Assembly: GCF_040567655.1 (NCBI RefSeq)
Contig: NZ_JBEXAC010000001.1
Coordinates: forward strand, 3,348,001-3,412,000
Origin: Chitinophaga sp. H8
GTDB lineage: Bacteria > Bacteroidota > Bacteroidia > Chitinophagales > Chitinophagaceae
Direction of reading: 5' to 3'
DNA: 64,000 nucleotides
The translations under genes were made by a program, and so were the position numbers. The notes under the pieces were generated by a model. That model searched no databases. It was not told where the DNA came from and saw nothing but the letters and a program-made list of their open reading frames with translations. This document shows positions 8,753 to 17,682 of this stretch, in pieces (within the stretch, counting starts at the first letter, position 1; each line of letters begins with the position of its first letter).

Positions 8753-10348
8753 TCACCAGCCGGCGTTATTCGGCAGGAGTTTTTGGTTCATGTCAATATC
8801 TGCTTGCGGTACCGGCCACAGGTAATGTTTCCCAACATTGAATACGCGGCGATCTACCGCCAGATGGCTGTTGCCCACTTTCATACCGTATAGCGTACCG
8901 TTCATTACGGTTTCAGCTATTTTCCAGCGGCGGATATCAAAGATCCGCTGGCTTTCCAGGGCCAGCTCGGTTCTGCGTTCGCGGCGTACCAGATCCGTCA
9001 TGGCTGCACCAGCATAGCTGGCGAAGTTGAGGGCAGCGGGGTCTGTAAACCCTGCACGCTGGCGGAGCAGTTTAATGGTTTTGTTCCAGGTAGCCTCATC
9101 CATCTGGTTCATCATGACTTTAGCTTCTGCATACATTAGCAGCACATCTGCATAACGGATCAGGATAAGGTTCAGGCCGGAGTTGTTGTTGCCGTCTGCG
9201 GTGCGATCGTAGTACTTACGGAAGTAGTATCCCGTCTGGGAAGCATCTGACTTGTCTACCGCATTATCTCCCGTGCCGGGTGCCGTGCGGATGGTGATTG
9301 TTTCCCCACGTTTTGTAACGAAGGAGGACCCATCGTGTATAATAGTTGCTTCCAGGCGTGGGTCACGGTTCTGGAAGGGCGCATTTTCGTTGTACCCGGA
9401 ACCGGTTTCGTTTATGCGCTTCCCATTCATCATAATAAAATCATCCACGAGCGACTGTGAAGGTGCCATGCCGCTGATGAGCACCCCTTCGGTGAAGGGG
9501 ATAAAGAAGCGCTGCATGGCCTGCGTTCTGTGAACCGGCACAAACTCCATATTGAGCATTACTTCACTATTATTTTCATTCTCCGGCTGAAAAATACCTG
9601 CAAAGGAAGGGAACAGGGAGTAAACGCCATACGTATTGCTCATGATCTTTTCCAGCACAGCTGCGGCTTCGCTCCATTTGTTGTTGTAGAGCAGCACTTT
9701 TGCCTTGAGGGCCGCAGCAGCGCCTTTAGCGATACGGCCTTTGTCCGCATCAGTGTATTCGGCTTTCACCGGCAGCGCAGCGGTCAGCTCGTCAAGCTCT
9801 GTGAGTACATAAGCCAGCACTTCGGCCTTGGCCGTACGGGCTATCTGGAAACTTTCATCATAAGAGATCTCGTTTTTTATCAGCGGCACATCGCCATACC
9901 AGTTAACGAGGTGGAAATAGTGGAAGGCACGGATGAACCGGGCTTCTGCCTGATAGCGGGCCTTCAGGGCGGGATCGAGTCCGGGCACTTTATCAATATT
10001 AGCCAACAGGTTATTAACGTTGCGGATACCGCCGTAGTGAAAAGCCCACTCCCCAGCTACGCGGTTGGTGCGCCCATCATAAACACCGGCTGCAATAGCA
10101 CGTGCCCCGCCACCGTTTACAGCACTGGAGTTGAAGGAATTATCACTGAGACTTTCGTTGAAGAAATAATAATCATCTGCATACATACCCGCATAGCAGT
10201 TATTAAGGCTCTGCATCGCAGCTTCCGGTTTTTGCCAGAAGGTGAGGTCTGTATCCTGGTAAGAAGGTCCGAGGTCGAGCTTCTTACATCCCACCGCTGC
10301 CAGCAGCAGCACCCCCATCACTATTGAACAATACTTTCTTGTCCTCAT
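8753..10348 (-). CDS. SusD/RagB-family glycan-binding lipoprotein
   Basis: SusD-type protein forms the lid over the SusC transporter and captures oligosaccharides. The 531 residues show a lipoprotein signal (LLLAAVGC, Cys20), the TPR-like helical core with the typical EARFIRAFHYFHLVNWYGDVPL stretch (shown here in part as HYFHLVNWYGDVPL), and the C-terminal ERRTELALESQRIFDIRRW and LWPVPQADIDMN signatures of RagB/SusD. It starts 21 bases after SusC. The substrate is presumed to be alpha-manno-oligosaccharide from the surrounding GH76 and GH92 genes. Confidence 0.96.
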   Translation of the reverse strand: MRTRKYCSIVMGVLLLAAVGCKKLDLGPSYQDTDLTFWQKPEAAMQSLNNCYAGMYADDYYFFNESLSDNSFNSSAVNGGGARAIAAGVYDGRTNRVAGEWAFHYGGIRNVNNLLANIDKVPGLDPALKARYQAEARFIRAFHYFHLVNWYGDVPLIKNEISYDESFQIARTAKAEVLAYVLTELDELTAALPVKAEYTDADKGRIAKGAAAALKAKVLLYNNKWSEAAAVLEKIMSNTYGVYSLFPSFAGIFQPENENNSEVMLNMEFVPVHRTQAMQRFFIPFTEGVLISGMAPSQSLVDDFIMMNGKRINETGSGYNENAPFQNRDPRLEATIIHDGSSFVTKRGETITIRTAPGTGDNAVDKSDASQTGYYFRKYYDRTADGNNNSGLNLILIRYADVLLMYAEAKVMMNQMDEATWNKTIKLLRQRAGFTDPAALNFASYAGAAMTDLVRRERRTELALESQRIFDIRRWKIAETVMNGTLYGMKVGNSHLAVDRRVFNVGKHYLWPVPQADIDMNQKLLPNNAGW

Positions 10349-10369
10349 AATACAATCATTTAAACGTGG

Positions 10370-13300
10370 TTAAAAGTTGATATCCAGTCCTACTGCCCAT
10401 ACTTTCTGCACCGGATAAATACGGCCGCTGGTGCCGCTACCGAGCTGGTTCAGGTTGAGGGTATTATTAAACTCTGTCAATTCCGGGTCTAAGCCATTTT
10501 TCATACCAGTAATAGTGAACAGGTTCTGGCCTGTGAGGTACACCCTCACTTTCTGAATATTGGCTCTGTTGGTAAGGCTGGCAGGCAGCGTATAACCGAT
10601 CTGGGCATTCTTCAGCCTTGCATAAGCAGCATTCTCGAGCCAGAAAGTAGAGTTGACATTATTAATAGCGGATTCTGTACCGGTAGTGAGACGTGGATAA
10701 GACGCGTTTGGATTATTCGGTGTCCACCGGTCCAGGTGTTGTTCGTATACATTATCCCAGTTGTTATGAAAAGCCTCTACGCCTTCACCCCGCAGGTATA
10801 CGTTCCTTTTTCCCACCCCCTGGATGAAGATGCTGGCATCAAAGCCTTTCCAGGCAACACTGTAGTTCAGCCCGAAGGTAAAACGGGGGAAAGGGTTGCC
10901 CATAACAAAGCGGTCGTTGCTATCAATAATGCCATCACCGTTGCGGTCTACATATTTAATATCACCCGGCTTCACATCGTTCCCAAAGGCGGGTTTGGCG
11001 CTGTTCTTGATATCATCGAGGTTCTGATAAAAACCGTCTGCCTGGTAACCGTAATAGGAGCTGATCGGGAAACCTTCGCGGTTGATGTAGGTCACGTCTC
11101 CCTCCTGTATGAATGTTCTGCCTTTGAAGTCAACGATCTCGTTGAGGTTATCGGCCAGGTTGGCACCAATGGTGTGGTTGAACGCGCCGGTTTTGGCCCG
11201 GTAGTTAACCGCGACTTCAAAGCCCTGGTTCTTCACCTTACCCGCGTTCTGAAATGCCGGCGTAGCACCGTACAGTCCCGGAGCGGGCAGTTGCAGCAGA
11301 ATATTGTCTGTGATCTTGTTGAAATAGTCGTAGCTGATGGTGAGCCTGTTGTCGAGCATAGACAGGTCGAAGCCGATATTGGCGGAGCTGGCAGACTCCC
11401 AGGTGATTACCGGATTGCCAACCGCAAACGAGGAGCCTGCCTGTGGCAGGTTATTGAAACCGTACATATTGCTCACTGTCGTATATACGTTCAGGTAACC
11501 ATAGTTGGAAATGATCTGCTGGTTGCCTAACTGGCCCCATGAACCGCGCAGCTTCAGGTCGCCCACCTTCTGTTTTATTGTTTCCATGAATGGTTCATCC
11601 GTAATACGCCAGCCAGCGGAGAAAGATGGAAAGAAGGCACCACGGTTGCCTTTGGCAAAGCGGCTGGAGGCATCATAGCGGAAGTTGAATTCAAAATAGT
11701 ACTTGTTATTGAAGGCGTAGTTCAACCTGCCGAAAACGGAGTTAAGCGCCCACTGATCGGTACGGGTATCGTAGGTATCATTAAATCCTGTGAGGGTTTG
11801 GGTACCGGCAGTGGAATCGCCGGTGAAGTTGTCTACATTCAGCTTGCGGGTTTGGCGATACTCGTTTTTCCATCCTTCCGTAGCATATCCCAGCAAGCCT
11901 TTTACTTCGTGTACCTTATTGAATGTCTGGTCATAGTTGAGCAATGCCTGGAAGTTGTCCTGTATACTGCGGGCATGGTTTACGGTTCTGGCACTCTGGT
12001 TGTCTGAACCGGAATAAGGCGCGTAGTCTATAGAGCGGCGGAACTCGTCCATGTTATTTACACGGATATCTGCACCATACACCACTTTGGCGGATAAATG
12101 TTTGGTGATAGCGTATTCAGCATTGGCCATATAGTTGTAGCTGTCGTTATTGTACAGTCTGCGGCCGCCCTGCTCCAACTGCGCCAGCGGATTCACGGAA
12201 GAGGTGGGTGGCAGGAAGTACCTACCTGCCGTATCTTTGATTGGATAGATACGGGGAATGCGGATAGCCGTGGAGATAAGCCAGTCTGAATAATAGGCAT
12301 GTTCCCGGATTTTTTGTTTGGCATAGGCAAAATTACCTCCCAGCTTTAATTTGCCTAGCTGTGTACTGAGGTTGACCCTGCCGTTATAACGCTGGTAGCC
12401 ATAGTCTGGTCCGCGATAAAGACTGTTCTGATCGAGATATCCGCCCGACAAAAGGTAGGATACTTTACCAACGGCGCCGGTGACCCCCAGGTTATGATTA
12501 TGTTGCAGTGCAGCGGGGCGCATCACTTCATCCATCCACCATTTTTCCGAACCCAGTTCTCCTTGCCGGCGGATCTGCGCGGGAGAGAACTGTGCAGGTT
12601 GTCCGGAGTTGACCAGCGCCTCGTTTTTGAGCTGCATATATTCCACGCCGCTTACCGGTTTAATCAGGAACGTGGGTTGCTGAGCCCCCACCATCCCATT
12701 ATAGGTAATGCGGGGTACTTTGTTGAGCTTCCCTTTTTTGGTGGTGACGAGTATCACCCCATTGGCCGCGCGGGAGCCGTAGATGGCGGAAGATGCCGCA
12801 TCTTTCAGTACGCTGATGCTTTCAATATCATTAGGATTGAGCAGGTCGAGTGAGCCGGGCACACCATCTACCAGTATCAGCGGGCTGGAGTTGTTGACCG
12901 TACTTACGCCGCGCACGTTGATGTTGATGGCAGCACCTGGTTCTGTAGCGTTCTGCTGGATAATAAGATTGGGAGCTGCTCCCTGCAACGCCTGTACGGC
13001 GCTGGTAACAGGTTTCCCTTCCAGGTCTTTTGCGCTCACCACGCTCACAGCACCTGTAAGGCTGGTGCGCTTCTGGGTGCCATACCCTACCACCACCACA
13101 TCAGACAGTGTGCTGCTGGCCTGCTTCAGGGATACATTCAGTTGGTCTGCATTTGTAACCGGCACTTCGCGGGAAGTAAAACCAATCGAAGAAAACACCA
13201 GCAGTTGGTTGTTGCCGGTGGGAATTTTTAAGGAAAATACGCCTTCGGCAGATGTAGCCGTGCCGGTGCCGGTACCTTTGAGAGAAACGGATACACCCGG

Positions 13301-13462
13301 TATAGGTTGTTTGGTAAGCTCGTCCGTAACGCGACCGGTAATGGTGCGAGCTTCCTGTGAGTAAGCGTGCTGCGCCATCGTCAGCAACACCAGCAACACC
13401 AGCAATGGGTGTCTGGTTTTAAGTAAGTGCCTTTCTACAATAACGTGCCAATAATTAAACAT
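10370..13462 (-). CDS. SusC/RagA-family TonB-dependent transporter
   Basis: This outer-membrane transporter imports oligosaccharides with energy from TonB. The 1030-residue protein has a signal peptide (ends about AYSQ), a carboxypeptidase-D-like regulatory domain (about 38-115, ITGRVTDELTKQPIPGVSVS), the TonB box region followed by the plug domain (SDVVVVGYGTQKR, then VLKDAASSAIYGSRAANGVI), and a 22-strand barrel ending in an aromatic residue (VGLDINF). There is no STN signalling domain, which fits control by the GntR regulator rather than by a sigma/anti-sigma pair. GH92 ends 48 bases upstream. Confidence 0.96.
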   Translation of the reverse strand: MFNYWHVIVERHLLKTRHPLLVLLVLLTMAQHAYSQEARTITGRVTDELTKQPIPGVSVSLKGTGTGTATSAEGVFSLKIPTGNNQLLVFSSIGFTSREVPVTNADQLNVSLKQASSTLSDVVVVGYGTQKRTSLTGAVSVVSAKDLEGKPVTSAVQALQGAAPNLIIQQNATEPGAAININVRGVSTVNNSSPLILVDGVPGSLDLLNPNDIESISVLKDAASSAIYGSRAANGVILVTTKKGKLNKVPRITYNGMVGAQQPTFLIKPVSGVEYMQLKNEALVNSGQPAQFSPAQIRRQGELGSEKWWMDEVMRPAALQHNHNLGVTGAVGKVSYLLSGGYLDQNSLYRGPDYGYQRYNGRVNLSTQLGKLKLGGNFAYAKQKIREHAYYSDWLISTAIRIPRIYPIKDTAGRYFLPPTSSVNPLAQLEQGGRRLYNNDSYNYMANAEYAITKHLSAKVVYGADIRVNNMDEFRRSIDYAPYSGSDNQSARTVNHARSIQDNFQALLNYDQTFNKVHEVKGLLGYATEGWKNEYRQTRKLNVDNFTGDSTAGTQTLTGFNDTYDTRTDQWALNSVFGRLNYAFNNKYYFEFNFRYDASSRFAKGNRGAFFPSFSAGWRITDEPFMETIKQKVGDLKLRGSWGQLGNQQIISNYGYLNVYTTVSNMYGFNNLPQAGSSFAVGNPVITWESASSANIGFDLSMLDNRLTISYDYFNKITDNILLQLPAPGLYGATPAFQNAGKVKNQGFEVAVNYRAKTGAFNHTIGANLADNLNEIVDFKGRTFIQEGDVTYINREGFPISSYYGYQADGFYQNLDDIKNSAKPAFGNDVKPGDIKYVDRNGDGIIDSNDRFVMGNPFPRFTFGLNYSVAWKGFDASIFIQGVGKRNVYLRGEGVEAFHNNWDNVYEQHLDRWTPNNPNASYPRLTTGTESAINNVNSTFWLENAAYARLKNAQIGYTLPASLTNRANIQKVRVYLTGQNLFTITGMKNGLDPELTEFNNTLNLNQLGSGTSGRIYPVQKVWAVGLDINF

Positions 13463-13510
13463 AGGCTTGAATTTTAATCAATGTGGAATTTTTTTTGGAA
13501 GCCCGCCGGG

Positions 13511-15841
13511 TCAAAAAACGGCAGGCTTGTCAGACAGTTCGTACTCCAGCTTTCCTCCTGCTGTCAGTTGCCGGAACAGTATGGAGTTCTGCGGAAGTTT
13601 TTTCCCGTTAAATGTTGGGTGATGGAGATAGATATTGGCAGCACTGTTATTACGCGTAACAATCTCGAGCGTATTGCCTTTGTAATATTTTTTGTTCAGC
13701 CTGATCTCTACCTTGTCAAAGAGTGATGAGCCTATCTGCATAACGGGCTTTGCGGCCGCCCCGCCCTGCACGTCAAAGAGTCCGATGGCGCTCATTACGT
13801 ACCAGGCCCCCAGCTGTCCCTGGTCTTCATCCTGACCATATCCGTAACCGTGAATACCTTCGGTACCGTAGAAGTCATTGCAGATGGCTCTCACCCATTT
13901 CTGTGTGAGGTATGGTTTACCGGAGTAGTTGAACATCCATGGCATTTGCAGGCAGGGCTGATTACCGTGGTTATAAGGTGCGGACAAACCGGAGAATGCG
14001 TCTATCGTAGTGCCACCTCCGAAAACCGTTTTTTGCGCGGCAGTAAAAATGCTGTCAAGCCTTTTATTGAATTCCGCCTTGCCCATTTTAGCGATCAGCC
14101 CTTCGGGGTTGTGTGGCACATAAAAAGAGTACTGCCCGGCATTTCCTTCCTGGAATCCACGCCAGGGCTCCTCTGGTTTGAAGTTATCGACAAAGCGGCC
14201 GTTGGCATAACGGGGTCGCATATATTTTATGTCGGTATCGAAAATTCTTTCCCAGCCTTTGGAGAGTCTCATCAGGGTATTATAATCGCTGGTTTTGCCC
14301 AATGCTTTTGCCCATTGGGCTACTGCGTAAGCGCTGAATGAATATTCCAGTGTGTGGGAGCCGGAGAAGTTCCACCCGCCGGGAGCGGGATCAATATGAT
14401 CAACATAACCATATTTACGGAAGCGTTCCACATCATCTTTCCCTGCACCTTCCGGCCTGTTTTCGTAACCGATCTCATTCTTCAGCGCCGCGGCGTACCC
14501 TTTTACCACATCAAAATCGCGGATACCATAGTTGTATGCACCAGCCATAACGAGGCCTACAAAGTTGGTTCCCACACCAGATACATATTTGCTGGAGGCA
14601 ATACCATCCCCCAGCCATCCAGCATCGTTGTATACCAGCAGCTGACTGCTTACGAAGTCTGAATAATATTCAGGGTATACCAGTGCCCACAATGGTGTCA
14701 GGTTCCAGAAGGCTCCCCATACAGCATCTGTATTGTAATGCTGATGTATTGGAGTTCCCTGCTTGTTGAGAGGAATTTGCCCGATGCCGCCGGTATTTTT
14801 TGGATAGGCACCGTTCACATCGCTGGCAAGACCGCGCCCCAGTACTGCGTGGTACAATCCTGTATAGAATTTTGTGCGGTCGGACTTTGAGCCACCGCTC
14901 ACGCTGATACGGCTGAGGTAATCGCTCCACTTTTCGTGTGCCTGCTGCCTGGCCTGGTCGAAGTTCATTGAAGCAGCTTCGCGCTGCATATTGAGGCGGG
15001 CATTTTCTATGGAAGTATAAGAGAGCCCCATGCGTACCGTAACAGCTTCCTGGTTTTTGGTAGCGAAGGTGAGGTACAGTCCTGCTCCTTTTCCGCTGAT
15101 ATCAGCAGCGCCGGCCGTTTGTGTTTCTCCGCGAAAGGTGCCGAAAGTCGCCGGTTTTTTATCTGTCACTGCCGAAAAATACATGGCCACCTCTGCTCCC
15201 TGCTGGTACTTCTGTACATAAGCGGGCAGGGTGATCACGTAGCCTTCAATGCGGCCATCAGGTGTTATGTATACATGTGCATCTTTTACTTCGCCGCTTT
15301 CGCCTTGTTTATTGCCAATATCGAAAAGTATATGAGCATCTGTACCGGCAGGGAAGGTAAACCGCTGAAAGGCCACGCGCTGCGTAGATGTCAGTTCAGC
15401 CCTGATGCCATAACGCTTCAGCAATACAGCATAATATCCTGCGGTTGCTTCTTCCTGTGCACGATCAAACGCAGAGCGGTAGCCCGACAGGGAATCCTCC
15501 AGCTTGCCGGGTATTGTAATCAATTGCCCTTTGGTAGGCATCAGTGAAACACCACCTACCTGGAACTCGTGAAAATTGGGGAACCCTTCTATGGAAGTAT
15601 GCCTGTAGTCGTACCCCACTGCCTCCCAGCCGTTGGGATTTCCATAATGCCCGTTGGTAGACGGGCCGGGTTTGGCCATGCCGAATGGAGAAGCACCGGG
15701 CGCAAAATGAAACCAACGGGAATGCGCTGTACCAATCAATGGATTTACATAACTGACAGGATCATTCTTTTGCTGCGCACGGAGATGGGATACTGAAAAA
15801 ACAAACAGCAACAACCAGAGCATCCAATTTTCCTTTCTCAT
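13511..15841 (-). CDS. GH92 family alpha-mannosidase with Gln at the usual catalytic-acid position
   Basis: GH92 enzymes are calcium-dependent exo-alpha-mannosidases. This one has a Sec signal (ending HLRAQQ), an N-terminal beta-sandwich (FAPGASPFGMAKPGP) and an alpha/alpha barrel. In the motif usually read as GNEP the sequence is GNQP (Gln codon CAG at 13960-13958); the usual Glu is the general acid. The base motif is present as QDEDQGQLGAWYV. A Glu-to-Gln change here is, as I recall, known from the GH92 that removes mannose from mannose-1-phospho-6-mannose, where the phosphate leaving group needs no acid. I therefore favour a phosphomannan-uncapping role. Start: ATG at 15841 or 15850 (nine bases apart). 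A longer frame begins with TTG at 15880 inside a hairpin and is unlikely. Confidence 0.9.
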   Translation of the reverse strand: MRKENWMLWLLLFVFSVSHLRAQQKNDPVSYVNPLIGTAHSRWFHFAPGASPFGMAKPGPSTNGHYGNPNGWEAVGYDYRHTSIEGFPNFHEFQVGGVSLMPTKGQLITIPGKLEDSLSGYRSAFDRAQEEATAGYYAVLLKRYGIRAELTSTQRVAFQRFTFPAGTDAHILFDIGNKQGESGEVKDAHVYITPDGRIEGYVITLPAYVQKYQQGAEVAMYFSAVTDKKPATFGTFRGETQTAGAADISGKGAGLYLTFATKNQEAVTVRMGLSYTSIENARLNMQREAASMNFDQARQQAHEKWSDYLSRISVSGGSKSDRTKFYTGLYHAVLGRGLASDVNGAYPKNTGGIGQIPLNKQGTPIHQHYNTDAVWGAFWNLTPLWALVYPEYYSDFVSSQLLVYNDAGWLGDGIASSKYVSGVGTNFVGLVMAGAYNYGIRDFDVVKGYAAALKNEIGYENRPEGAGKDDVERFRKYGYVDHIDPAPGGWNFSGSHTLEYSFSAYAVAQWAKALGKTSDYNTLMRLSKGWERIFDTDIKYMRPRYANGRFVDNFKPEEPWRGFQEGNAGQYSFYVPHNPEGLIAKMGKAEFNKRLDSIFTAAQKTVFGGGTTIDAFSGLSAPYNHGNQPCLQMPWMFNYSGKPYLTQKWVRAICNDFYGTEGIHGYGYGQDEDQGQLGAWYVMSAIGLFDVQGGAAAKPVMQIGSSLFDKVEIRLNKKYYKGNTLEIVTRNNSAANIYLHHPTFNGKKLPQNSILFRQLTAGGKLEYELSDKPAVF

Positions 15842-15864
15842 AACTAACATTTTTTTGTGGTGAT

Positions 15865-15894
15865 AACTGTCCGGGAACAATGTCCCGGACAGTT
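15865..15894. other. Perfect 12-bp hairpin between the isomerase and GH92 genes
   Basis: AACTGTCCGGGA (15865-15876) and TCCCGGACAGTT (15883-15894) pair fully around the loop ACAATG. In the direction of transcription it is followed by ATCACCAC and not by a T-run, so it is not a classical terminator. It could stabilise or process the transcript, separating the metabolic half (kinase, isomerase) from the envelope half of the locus, or act as a weak attenuator. Confidence 0.7.
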
Positions 15895-15900
15895 TACCTG

Positions 15901-17679
15901 TTATTTTACAAAAGCTTTAACCACTTTAGCTGTAGCATTGCCTTCGTTGATCATCTTATAAGACCCTGCAGCAGCAGGTATTGCAAATGTTTCGGCATAG
16001 TTATACCGCTGCCGGAAACCATTGGCAGTTTCCACCAACACCGAATCACCTTCTACCAGCATGAGCACATGGCACTTGCCTGCTGTTTCCACCGTCATGG
16101 TGTCTGTAAATTCCATTCTATGCACATCATAGAAATGTTCCGCATGAGTGGGAGCATGTACCAACTGCCAGTTTTCGCCGCTGGCGATCACCTGCTGTTT
16201 CGAGATCAATTCTTCCTGTACCCGGTTGCCCTTCCGGCTGAAATCGAGGTTATTGAAAGCATGATCAATATTGATAGGTCTGGGTTTACCGTTAAGGCCC
16301 AACCGTACCCAGTCGTACATTTTGAATGTAAAAATGTAAGGGGTGGCACTGATTTCCAGCACCAGGTTATCCTTGCCGGAACTATGTACTGTACCGTTGG
16401 GGATCAGGAAAAAGTCGTGTTTATTGGCTTCAAATACCTGCACATATTCTTCGATATCGATGGCTTTGTTATCAGCCACACTTTTTTCCAGCGCCTGGCG
16501 GAAAGCGGCAGGATCGATATTCTCCTGGAAGCCGAGGTACACCTTTGCGCCTTTCTTGCAATCCAGCATGTAGTAGGTTTCATCCTGTGTGATAGTTTCA
16601 CCGAATTGTTCCTGAATATATTTTACGCTGGGGTGGCACTGAATAGAAAGATTGCCGCCATCGAACGTATCGAGGAAATCGAACCGGATGGGGAAATCGA
16701 TCCCGAAGCGCTGCTGATCGTGCCCAAGTACTTCTTTTGAATGCGTTATCATCAGCCAGTCGAACGCTATTTCCAATAATTTGCCCTCACTTTCAAACAC
16801 TAATCCATTTTCCGGCACTATCATTTCGAACGACCATGCGTAGTTTACCTCTTCTTTATTCAGACCGGAAATTTTTTCCTTCATCCAGTCGCCTCCCCAT
16901 GCACCAGCTTCAAACCATGGCCTTACGCGGAAAGCGTTTTGTGAAAGGTACTGCAGTCCTTCACTGATGGTAGTGTAGCTGGCCCATGTGAATTGTTCTT
17001 TCCACTGACCGTCCGCAATCACTTCGATGCGTGACAAAATCTGCTGTTTATGCGCATTGAGCAGCACCCAGTCAACGAAATAAAATCGTTTGTAGGTTTC
17101 CTGGTTATCATTCCATTCGGTTCCACCGAGGTTATTGGCTGAATGGGCGCGCATACGGTATTGCAGCTCATTCTTGGGAAGGTCTATATACACTACCGGT
17201 GCCTGCAGCCCGGTAAGAGCGGCTCCCACACCGATTACCAGCGTGATGCCTTCAGTTGCCGGTTTTATGCCTTGCAATTTGTTATCATCAAACAGTTCTT
17301 TCAGGGTGATAGTTGCCTTTCTGCCCCACACTGTTCCTTTTTCACCGAGGAAAGGCGCAACCAGTGCTTCCACCTCTTCAGCAGGTTTCATCAATACATC
17401 GGTGTACACCAGGTTCACGGCCACTCCCGCAGCCGCCAGCTCCCGCGCCAGGGAGCTGCCAATATACTCCCAGTCGTTACCAATATATCCGTCTATCAAA
17501 ATAACATTACGACCGATCATCCAGTTAGCAAGACTGGCATATCCGCTCTGGATCTTGCCTTGTCCCAGCCTGGCAAAAGGGTACATGTCGTAATGCCCCG
17601 CCGGTGGAACGACTCTTTCTGCCGTTGTTGCCGGCAGCAAGGGTTGTGTTGTTTTTCTCCAATTCATGATGGTGTTCAT
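15901..17679 (-). CDS. Class I mannose-6-phosphate isomerase with an extra N-terminal domain
   Basis: The enzyme converts mannose 6-phosphate to fructose 6-phosphate, feeding mannan-derived mannose into glycolysis. Residues about 250-592 form the cupin-type isomerase. The zinc ligands are all visible: Gln347 and His349 (SIQCHPS), Glu367 (DETYYML), His432 (IPNGTVHSSG). At 592 residues it is far longer than the usual 320-400. Residues 1-215 look like a nucleoside/sugar kinase alpha/beta fold (NVILIDGYIGNDW, then VVYIDLPKNELQYRMRAH), but the phosphate-binding loop lacks the GKS/T of a Walker A motif, so kinase activity is doubtful. The start ATG is 3 bases after the kinase stop, indicating tight coupling. 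Confidence 0.85.
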   Translation of the reverse strand: MNTIMNWRKTTQPLLPATTAERVVPPAGHYDMYPFARLGQGKIQSGYASLANWMIGRNVILIDGYIGNDWEYIGSSLARELAAAGVAVNLVYTDVLMKPAEEVEALVAPFLGEKGTVWGRKATITLKELFDDNKLQGIKPATEGITLVIGVGAALTGLQAPVVYIDLPKNELQYRMRAHSANNLGGTEWNDNQETYKRFYFVDWVLLNAHKQQILSRIEVIADGQWKEQFTWASYTTISEGLQYLSQNAFRVRPWFEAGAWGGDWMKEKISGLNKEEVNYAWSFEMIVPENGLVFESEGKLLEIAFDWLMITHSKEVLGHDQQRFGIDFPIRFDFLDTFDGGNLSIQCHPSVKYIQEQFGETITQDETYYMLDCKKGAKVYLGFQENIDPAAFRQALEKSVADNKAIDIEEYVQVFEANKHDFFLIPNGTVHSSGKDNLVLEISATPYIFTFKMYDWVRLGLNGKPRPINIDHAFNNLDFSRKGNRVQEELISKQQVIASGENWQLVHAPTHAEHFYDVHRMEFTDTMTVETAGKCHVLMLVEGDSVLVETANGFRQRYNYAETFAIPAAAGSYKMINEGNATAKVVKAFVK

Positions 17680-17682
17680 TTT

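Noticed and set aside
15842..15880. Extended GH92 start
   Set aside because: The start codon would be TTG in the loop of a perfect hairpin, and the added residues precede a good signal peptide.
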